Shown piece by piece: positions 7,552 through 12,146 of a DNA stretch of 12,146 nt (within the stretch, counting starts at the first letter, position 1; the number at the start of each line of letters is the position of its first letter). A model generated the notes under the pieces. That model was given only the letters and a program-made list of their open reading frames with translations. It was not told the DNA's origin and searched no databases. The stretch spans positions 1 to 12,146 of the forward strand of contig JACRNN010000232.1 of the NCBI GenBank assembly GCA_016234955.1, written 5' to 3'. The translations under genes were made by a program, and so were the position numbers. The stretch comes from Deltaproteobacteria bacterium (GTDB lineage Bacteria; Desulfobacterota; GWC2-55-46).

Positions 7552-7644
7552 AACGATGGGCTGAGCCTTGCTCAACCTATCCTACGCCCCTTGAATCATT
7601 ATACACCATGAACGATGGGCTGTGCTTCGCTCAATCCATTTGAC
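7552..7644. repeat. Diverged doublet of the 34-bp palindromic repeat, copies 3 and 4
   Basis: Copies start AACGATGGGCTGAGC at 7552-7585 and AACGATGGGCTGTGC at 7611-7644. They differ from copies 1 and 2 near uvrA at several positions, mostly in the centre and 3' arm. The start-to-start distance is 59 bases against 60 in the first doublet. The spacers also align: the first doublet has GGCGCTCGAATTG...GTCATG and this one GCCCCTTGAATCA...ACCATG. Copy 3 keeps most of the stem and copy 4 has lost part of its 3' arm, so this looks like an older, decaying pair. Confidence 0.7.
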
Positions 7645-7693
7645 GGCGGTGTTTTCCATAAAAAATGGGCCTGGCGAAGACTACCCTAATAAA

Positions 7694-7726
7694 CAAAAAA
7701 ACGGACCGCCGTCTCCGGCGGTCCGT
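7694..7726 (-). terminator. Rho-independent terminator of the methyltransferase gene
   Basis: A perfect 10-bp stem (ACGGACCGCC at 7701-7710 with 7717-7726, 6-base loop) is followed, read on the minus strand, by seven T residues (7694-7700). It lies 28 bases after the stop of the minus-strand methyltransferase gene and on its transcript. The + strand has no T-tract after the stem, so it acts in one direction only. Confidence 0.85.
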
Positions 7727-7753
7727 CAATAGGCTTGAAATCAGGGCCGTCCG

Positions 7754-8896
7754 TCAGCCGGGCCCATCTACATAGACCGCGAACGGCGCGCAGGGCCTCC
7801 CGTATATCTTCCTTGAGCCCGGCGCCCTTGTGCCCTCTATAGTCAGGAGCCTTTTCTCCATTGTATCTATAGAGAGCTGTCCCGAATCTATTCCTATCCA
7901 TCTCCTGCCGAGTTTTTCCGCCGCGCTGAGCGTCGTCCCGGCCCCGGCGAAGGCGTCTATCACCATGTCGCCCTCGTTCGACGAGGCCTGTATGATGCGG
8001 GATAGGAGCGCCTCTGGCTTTTGCGTCGGATACCCGGTCTTTTCAGCGCCGCTTAAATGCATCGCGTCCGGTATGTCGTCCCAGACGTCCCCTATGAGCT
8101 TGTCTTCGATGATGTGGTTGCCGTCGTCTCTAAGAAAATACTTTATCCTCAAGTTGCCGTTGCGTGTCGTGTATACCCTGTTCTCTTTCCTCAGCGCCTC
8201 TATGCTCGCATCCGTATAGTCGCCCCGCGGCGAGGTCTTGAACCACCTACCGTCGTGGTTCATCCGGTATCCGGAGGCCCCCTTTTTTATCCTCTTTTCG
8301 GCGAATATGCGGTTAAAGACGCGGTGTTCGCCCTTTCCGTACCAGAGTATGATGTCGTGGTTCCTCGAGAACTGCGAGGCCGTATGCTTCGCGCCCCTGC
8401 CCCCGTAGCTCCAGACGATGTCGTTGAGGAAGTTCTCCGCGCCGAAGACCTCGTCCATCACGACCTTGACGTAATGGACCTTCTTCCAGTCGAGGTGGAC
8501 GTATATGGAGCCGTCCTCGGACAATAGCTCGCGCAGGAGTATGAGGCGCTTCCTCAGGAACTCAAGGAACCGCGGACCGCCGACCCTGTCGTCATAGGCT
8601 ATCCGTCCGTTCTCGGACCTGAAGACGAGCCGGGTCGAGAACGGCGGGTCCATGTACGCGAGCCTCGGCCCCATGCTCCCGTCGGAATTGCGGAGGGCCC
8701 CGGCCCCCTTCATCTCAAGGAGCGCCTTGAGCGCCGGCAGGTTGTCCCCGTGGATGAGGATATTCTCCGGGGCCGCGTCCCCGGCGGCGCGGAAGGCCCG
8801 CGCCTTCCTGAGATGAGCGCAGGGGGTATCGGAGACGACCCTCTCCAGAGGGACCTTGCCCGGGTATGTGAGCTCGCATTCCATTCCGTATCTCAT
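7754..8896 (-). CDS. Orphan beta-class DNA methyltransferase (probable N6-adenine, Mod/YhdJ-like)
   Basis: Counting from the ATG at 8896, this is a 380-residue site-specific DNA methyltransferase. HGDNLPALKALL (the usual start of the core), DPPF at 83-86 (catalytic motif IV), YPTQKPEALL near 289-298, and FAGAGTT at 316-322 (S-adenosylmethionine-binding motif I) appear in that order. Motif IV before motif I defines the beta class, and DPPF rather than SPPY favours adenine N6. The protein ends right after the last core strand (APFAVYVDGPG) and lacks the long C-terminal extension of type III Mod subunits. No restriction gene is adjacent, so it is probably an orphan acting on the chromosome or a mobile-element remnant. 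The start is uncertain. The ATG at 8896 has AAAGG five bases upstream; an ATG at 8929 and a TTG at 9013 are in frame without a good ribosome site. It ends in a clear terminator. Confidence 0.88.
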   Translation of the reverse strand: MRYGMECELTYPGKVPLERVVSDTPCAHLRKARAFRAAGDAAPENILIHGDNLPALKALLEMKGAGALRNSDGSMGPRLAYMDPPFSTRLVFRSENGRIAYDDRVGGPRFLEFLRKRLILLRELLSEDGSIYVHLDWKKVHYVKVVMDEVFGAENFLNDIVWSYGGRGAKHTASQFSRNHDIILWYGKGEHRVFNRIFAEKRIKKGASGYRMNHDGRWFKTSPRGDYTDASIEALRKENRVYTTRNGNLRIKYFLRDDGNHIIEDKLIGDVWDDIPDAMHLSGAEKTGYPTQKPEALLSRIIQASSNEGDMVIDAFAGAGTTLSAAEKLGRRWIGIDSGQLSIDTMEKRLLTIEGTRAPGSRKIYGRPCAPFAVYVDGPG

Positions 8897-9061
8897 CAAC
8901 GCCTTTGATGTGCCTGTCAGCCACTCCATATTATATTGTTTTAGCGGGGATATGAAAGCGATTTTTAGTCTCCCGTGATAGGTCCATGATTCCGCTTGAT
9001 TTGGGACCCTCAATGGTGGAATATAGTGGCTTGTGGAATATTACAAGGGGGCGGATATCCC

Positions 9062-9382
9062 ATGGACAAATACAGGCTCCATATATTCGTATGCCTCGGC
9101 AAGAGGTGCGCGGCCAAAGGGTCCGAGGAGGTGCTCGATCGCTTGAAGGAGAGGATAAAGAAGGACGGGCTCAAGGCCGATGTTAAGGTGTCGAGGTCCG
9201 GGTGCCTGCAGGTCTGCAAGGAGACCCATTCCGAGGGCGAGTACTCCCCGGCAATCGTCATATACCCGGAAGGGGTCTGGTACAGGAACGTAACGGTATC
9301 GGACGTCGACGAAATAGTCGACAGGCACGTAAGGAAGGGCGAGACAATGGAGAGGCTCCTGCACTACAGGATGACACTTTAA
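9062..9382 (+). CDS. Thioredoxin-like [2Fe-2S] ferredoxin
   Basis: This small cytoplasmic protein of 106 residues has Cys11-x4-Cys16 near the N-terminus and Cys48-x3-Cys52 in the middle. That is the cluster-binding pattern of the thioredoxin-like 2Fe-2S ferredoxin family, known from Aquifex and Clostridium ferredoxins and from NuoE-like domains. The strand-helix start (YRLHIFVCLGKRC), the SGCLQVC turn, and the PAIVIYPEGVWYRNVT strand pair fit that fold. Such proteins carry single electrons; the partner here is unknown. The ATG at 9062 was chosen because AAGGGGG at 9045-9051 lies ten bases before it and the family-like sequence starts there, although the frame stays open further upstream. It is transcribed divergently from the methyltransferase and followed by a probable terminator, so it looks monocistronic. 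Confidence 0.92.
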   Translation: MDKYRLHIFVCLGKRCAAKGSEEVLDRLKERIKKDGLKADVKVSRSGCLQVCKETHSEGEYSPAIVIYPEGVWYRNVTVSDVDEIVDRHVRKGETMERLLHYRMTL

Positions 9383-9474
9383 CGTTCTGACCCCCCCCAT
9401 CGGGCTTTCAGGCCCTGGGAGGTTTTTTAACGTTCTGGAACCCCACAGGGTTTTCACGCCTTGGCGGGGGGTCA
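9378..9474. repeat. Short direct and inverted repeats downstream of the ferredoxin gene
   Basis: TTTAACGTTCTG occurs at 9378-9389 (overlapping the ferredoxin stop) and again at 9426-9437. TGACCCCCC at 9388-9396 is inverted as GGGGGGTCA at 9466-9474. CCCCACAGGG and GGGGCCTGGCAAGGGCC in the same stretch add further self-complementarity. The whole 131-bp gap (9383-9513) is GC-rich and palindromic. It probably holds a degraded repeat element besides the terminator. No gene is visible in it. Confidence 0.4.
9391..9428 (+). terminator. Probable rho-independent terminator after the ferredoxin gene
   Basis: GGGC at 9402-9405 and GCCC at 9412-9415 form a stem around TTTCAG. The flanking C-run (9391-9398) can pair imperfectly with TGGGAGG (9416-9422), and six T residues follow at 9423-9428. 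It starts eight bases after the ferredoxin stop codon. The outer stem has mismatches, so strength is uncertain. Confidence 0.55.
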
Positions 9475-9513
9475 CGGGGCCTGGCAAGGGCCATCGGCTG
9501 GCGCAAAAACATC

Positions 9514-9542
9514 TTGACTCCTTTATCCTGGACGATTAATAT
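9514..9542 (+). promoter_or_regulatory. Candidate sigma-70 promoter of the FG-GAP protein gene
   Basis: TTGACT at 9514-9519, a 17-base spacer, and TAATAT at 9537-9542 match the sigma-70 consensus (five of six and four of six) with ideal spacing. Transcription would start near 9549, just before the coding region at 9568. The TTG of the -35 box also opens the reading frame, so a start codon there is unlikely. Confidence 0.5.
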
Positions 9543-9567
9543 TAGCGCTCTATATTCCCGACAGAAG

Positions 9568-11166
9568 ATGCCGACAATGACGATAAATAAAAGCAGTCTG
9601 CGCGGAAGGCTTTTGCTCGCCTTCCTTTTTATATTCCTTCTTCCATCCGTGGGGCTGGCGCGGACGTCGAGGGTATTGGTGCTCCCCTGGAAGGTCAATG
9701 CGGCGGAAAACCTCGAATTTCTCAAGTCCGCGATGCTCGACATGCTCACTACGAGGATAGGCGCCGCCGAGGTCGAGGTAATCAGCCCCGAGGCCCTGAA
9801 AGAGGCTATGCCGGCGCTCAAGTCCGGTGACGTTACGGACAGCACGGCGGCCAGCGCCGGGCGCAGGCTCAAGGCGGATTTCGTGCTCTACGGCAGCCTT
9901 ACGGTCATCGGCGGCTCGGTGAGCCTCGACGCAAAGCTCTTGAACGTCACGAGCGGGGCTATAACCCCGTTCTATTCAAAGGGCGACGGGGTCGATTCCG
10001 TCATCGGCCTCGTTGGCAGGCTCTCCGCGGAGGCGGCCGCGGCCGCCGGAGGGACGGTGAAGGTCCCGCCGATAGCTCCGGCAAAGGCCGAGGAAAAGAA
10101 GGCCGCGCAGGAACCCGTAGCCCCCAAAGGCGAAGAGTTCATAATAAAGCCCAAGGAAGAGCCTGGCCGGTGGAAGAGCGGTCTGATGGAGGGGATGTAC
10201 CTGGCGTTCACTGCCGGGGACCTCAACAAGGACGGGGTAAAGGAGCTCTTCCTCATTACTAAAAAGAGCCTGACGATAGCCGTCATTAAGCCCGAGGGCC
10301 TTGAGGTCGTAAAAAAGATAGATAGCGGGCCGGGTGTGGACTTCGTGGCTATAACCTCCATAGATTCGGACAACGACGGCTCTCCGGAGGTATACATATC
10401 AGGGGTGCGCGACTACAGGCCCTACACAAGCCTCCTTGAATACGGCGTAGACGGGTACAGGATAACAAGGACGGGGATAAGGTGGCTCGTAAAGGCCGTC
10501 CAGACGGATAGCGGCAGCGTGCTCATAGGCCAGGGGTTCACGTACGAGGATGGGTTTTCAGGGGGGCTCAGGGTCTTGAGGAAAGAGGGTGACGGCCTCG
10601 CGGACAAGGGGTCTTTTACGGTGACGCTGCCCTTTATGGTCGACATCTACAGGTTCGACACGTTCGGCCTTACGGATAAGGAGAGCGAGCTCGTAGCACT
10701 TGACGACAGGGAATATATACGGATATACAGGAAGGGCGAGGGCGGCGGCTGGGAGAAGTCCTGGAAGAGCAGGGAGTTTTACGGCGGCACCCTCGATTAC
10801 ATAGACCTTGGCGGCGAACGCTACGCGGCAGTTGAGGGCGGCTTCTTCCATGCCGATACTGACGGGGACGGCAGATTCGAGCTTATAATAAAGAGGAACG
10901 TGCCCGGCGGCCTCGGCCGGTTCGCCAGGAAGCCGGGGTCCTACGACAGCGCGGAGGTCTTGAGCCTGTCATGGGACAGGGGCGAAGAGGGGCTCAAGGT
11001 CAACTGGAAGACGAGGGAAGTGAAGGGGTACATAGCGGACTTCCTCATAGACGATATGAACAAGGACGGCGCGAAAGAGATACTCCTGCTCGTCGTAGAG
11101 GGGACCGAGAGCTTGACGGGCGGGCAAAAAAGTTATGTACTTATGGATAAATTGTCGGTAAAATAG
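9568..11166 (+). CDS. Exported protein: TolB-N-like N-terminal domain plus FG-GAP/VCBS-type repeats
   Basis: From the ATG at 9568 this is a 532-residue secreted or periplasmic protein. A signal peptide covers about 1-31 (LRGR, a hydrophobic core, then GLA before RTSR). Residues about 33-160 look like the alpha/beta N-terminal domain found in TolB- or FlgO-like proteins (RVLVLPWKV, FLKSAMLDMLTTRI, GRRLKADFVLYGSL). A Pro/Ala/Lys/Glu-rich linker spans about 163-205. The C-terminal part has four calcium-loop-like motifs, D-x-[ND]-x-D-G, starting at 218, 266, 430 and 496. Each is followed by a hydrophobic strand such as KELFLIT or FELIIK, as in FG-GAP/VCBS beta-propeller blades. The function is unknown; a periplasmic or surface binding protein is a reasonable guess. 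ATG 9577 is an alternative start, and ribosome sites are weak for both. It has its own promoter candidate and is followed by tRNA-Met. Confidence 0.85.
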   Translation: MPTMTINKSSLRGRLLLAFLFIFLLPSVGLARTSRVLVLPWKVNAAENLEFLKSAMLDMLTTRIGAAEVEVISPEALKEAMPALKSGDVTDSTAASAGRRLKADFVLYGSLTVIGGSVSLDAKLLNVTSGAITPFYSKGDGVDSVIGLVGRLSAEAAAAAGGTVKVPPIAPAKAEEKKAAQEPVAPKGEEFIIKPKEEPGRWKSGLMEGMYLAFTAGDLNKDGVKELFLITKKSLTIAVIKPEGLEVVKKIDSGPGVDFVAITSIDSDNDGSPEVYISGVRDYRPYTSLLEYGVDGYRITRTGIRWLVKAVQTDSGSVLIGQGFTYEDGFSGGLRVLRKEGDGLADKGSFTVTLPFMVDIYRFDTFGLTDKESELVALDDREYIRIYRKGEGGGWEKSWKSREFYGGTLDYIDLGGERYAAVEGGFFHADTDGDGRFELIIKRNVPGGLGRFARKPGSYDSAEVLSLSWDRGEEGLKVNWKTREVKGYIADFLIDDMNKDGAKEILLLVVEGTESLTGGQKSYVLMDKLSVK

Positions 11167-11200
11167 ACTCCTTCCTTTTGCGCATATCCCAACCAAAAAC

Positions 11201-11276
11201 GGCGGTGTAGCTCAGTTGGCAGAGCAGGGGTCTCATAAGCCCCGCGTCCGTGGTTCGACTCCACGCACCGCCACCA
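11201..11276 (+). tRNA. Elongator tRNA-Met (anticodon CAT), CCA encoded
   Basis: The 76-base cloverleaf is complete. The acceptor stem GGCGGTG pairs with CACCGCC, D stem GCTC with GAGC, and anticodon stem GGGGT with GCCCC around loop CTCATAA (anticodon at 11234-11236). The T stem CGTGG pairs with CCACG around TTCGACT, and an encoded CCA ends it. G1-C72 pairing and the anticodon stem argue against the initiator tRNA. A CAT anticodon could also be tRNA-Ile2 with lysidine, but the overall sequence resembles elongator tRNA-Met. A tyrosine recombinase gene faces its 3' end 71 bases away, so this tRNA is a probable integration target. Confidence 0.93.
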
Positions 11277-11319
11277 GATTTACTCAACTAACCCGACAAG
11301 TTACGCCGACGGATTTTTC

Positions 11320-11362
11320 AGCACGATTTTTGAAATTTGAAATTGTGCTAAATTTGTGCTAA
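11320..11362. repeat. Inverted and direct repeats between tRNA-Met and the integrase, possible recombinase-binding sites
   Basis: AGCACGATTT at 11320-11329 pairs with AAATTGTGCT at 11340-11349 (10-bp stem with one G-T pair). AATTGTGCTAA at 11341-11351 is repeated as AATTTGTGCTAA at 11351-11362. The repeats cover the integrase stop codon at 11348-11350. Short direct repeats at the int end of an element, next to a tRNA 3' end, are typical of arm-type sites for tyrosine recombinases. This function is inferred from position only. Confidence 0.4.
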
Positions 11363-12006
11363 CGGTTGCACCGTGTCCGGCCTGACATCCAGGGCGTCTA
11401 CCCCGTCCCTGAGGCTCTCCGGGTAATGGTGCGCGTAGCGCTGAGTCGTCTTGTTGTCCCTGTGACCAAGAAGCTTCTGAACCTTGTAGAGGTCAATGCC
11501 CCTTTGGACAAGCCGGGTAGCGAAGGTATGCCTCAAGTCGTGGAAACAGAAGCCTTCGATCTTTGCGGTCTTCAGGGCCTTCATGAAGTCCGACCTTAGA
11601 TTCCCGCCGTCGATCTTCGTTCCCACCGAGCTTGTGAAGACATAATCGCTTGCAAGGTATCTTACCCTGGACTTTTCTTTCAGTAGTTCCCAGACAGTCC
11701 GGTTAAGGGGGATGGACCTCCTCTCGCCGTTCTTCGTCTCTTGAAGGGTGGCGATGCCGCTAAAGAGGTTCACGTCCTGCCATTTAAGCGAGAGAATCTC
11801 ACCCTGCCGCATCCCGGTATTCAGCGCGAAGGTGACGATATCTTTAAGCCACCCCGGACAGGTATCCAAGAGCCTCTTTTCCTCTTCATAGTTTAGCCAC
11901 CTGTCACGCGGCTGGCCTTCCTTTTCCATCGAGACGCGCTTAACCGGGTTGTCCCTGCACCATTCCCATTCCTTCACGGCTATCGTGTACATGTGCTTCA
12001 AGATCG
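11348..12006 (-). pseudogene. Phage-type tyrosine recombinase (integrase), 5' end removed by an insertion sequence
   Basis: The catalytic half of a site-specific tyrosine recombinase is intact: Arg in TGMRQGE, Lys in ETKNGERR, HDLRHTFATR (His-x-x-Arg), LGHRDNKTTQRYAHH with the second His and the nucleophilic Tyr. These enzymes integrate and excise phages or genomic islands, often at tRNA genes, and tRNA-Met lies next to its 3' end. Upstream of LKHMYTIAVKEWEWC the expected N-terminal arm- and core-binding domains are missing. The frame runs instead into the end of an insertion sequence at about 12007, giving residues that do not look like an integrase. So about 219 residues of real protein remain of a protein usually near 350-400. 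The missing 5' part may lie beyond the inserted element. The enzyme is probably inactive, though an internal ATG at 11992 could still be used. Confidence 0.85.
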
Positions 12007-12146
12007 GAGGTAGTATAAAAAGGTGTGTAAATAGATAGAAGGCGGTGTATCCTTCAGGTTCGCCAGAACCGGGCTTTGAGGCCCAAAGAAAGGAGTACAA
12101 CCGCCATGAGCAAGTACACCATTGAAAGCACACCTGAGTCAAGGCC
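12007..12146 (+). mobile_element. Left end of an insertion sequence inserted in the integrase gene (runs off the window)
   Basis: The first 28 bases (12007-12034) are the exact reverse complement of 4370-4397, marking them as a terminal repeat. The integrase reading frame loses all similarity at this point, which fixes the insertion boundary near 12006/12007. A small hairpin (GGTTC at 12057-12061 with GAACC at 12066-12070) and a second weak one (GGGC 12071-12074 / GCCC 12081-12084) follow. Then comes a ribosome site and an ATG on the + strand. The GTGTAAATA-rich end is reminiscent of IS256/Mutator-like elements. The family stays open because the transposase is almost entirely outside the window. 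Confidence 0.7.
12106..12146 (+). CDS. Start of a gene inside the insertion sequence, probably its transposase (13 codons visible)
   Basis: An ATG at 12106 is preceded at good distance by AAAGGAG (12089-12095), and the frame is open to the end of the window. The visible residues begin MSKYTIESTPESR. These are too few to recognise a family. The position, 100 bp inside an IS end and reading inward, makes a transposase the obvious candidate, but this is inference from context only. Confidence 0.5.
   Translation, partial: MSKYTIESTPESR

Noticed and set aside
8057..8527. Open frame on the + strand opposite the methyltransferase, rich in Val and Arg.
   Set aside because: It is fully antisense to the methyltransferase core and shows no domain or ribosome site.
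8897..9013. N-terminal extension of the methyltransferase to a TTG at 9013.
   Set aside because: The stretch is AT-rich, lies in the divergent promoter region, uses a rare start and has no ribosome site. It cannot be fully excluded.
7754..9382. Methyltransferase plus ferredoxin as a two-gene defence or DNA-modification system.
   Set aside because: The genes are divergent, each with its own terminator, and no nuclease or sulfur-modification gene is present. There is no evidence of joint function.

Overview
The window looks like a bacterial chromosome segment of fairly high GC. It comes from a Gram-negative, probably anaerobic or microaerobic lineage of the Desulfobacterota ('delta-proteobacterial') or Nitrospirota type. 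This placement is an inference. It rests on heavy use of AGG for Arg and ATA for Ile in a GC-rich background, on a SurA-like foldase / pdxA / uvrA order, on a heme-type chemoreceptor, on a thioredoxin-like 2Fe-2S ferredoxin, and on short palindromic repeats typical of those genomes. No species can be named from sequence alone.

Layout. Positions 1-4262 are a conserved housekeeping block on the + strand: the C-terminus of a parvulin/SurA-type peptidyl-prolyl isomerase, pdxA (vitamin B6 synthesis) and uvrA (nucleotide excision repair). A palindromic GC-rich repeat lies between pdxA and uvrA. From 4263 on the region becomes mosaic. It holds a doublet of a 34-bp palindromic repeat, a solitary 28-bp insertion-sequence end, and a methyl-accepting chemotaxis protein with a periplasmic CxxCH heme motif behind a plausible sigma-28 promoter. 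Convergent to that is an exported MsrA-MsrB fusion. A 381-bp gene-free stretch (7373-7753) follows, packed with a MITE-like element, a second 34-bp-repeat doublet and a terminator. Then come an orphan DNA adenine methyltransferase (minus strand) and, divergently, a small 2Fe-2S ferredoxin and an exported TolB-N-like/FG-GAP protein with its own candidate sigma-70 promoter. The window closes with an elongator tRNA-Met, a tyrosine recombinase facing its 3' end, and the left end of an insertion sequence that has cut off the recombinase N-terminus.

How it fits together. The first three genes are ordinary core functions. The chemoreceptor and the exported methionine sulfoxide reductase would both act in the periplasm on redox or oxidative signals, but nothing shows that they form one system. 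The clearest non-gene signal is that the same 28-bp sequence occurs at 4370-4397 and, inverted, at 12007-12034. Both copies point their outer ends at the 7.6-kb segment between them. That segment could therefore have been moved or rearranged by one insertion-sequence family. I do not see a convincing new defence or biosynthetic system here. The interest lies in repeat architecture, promoter remodelling and the heme receptor.
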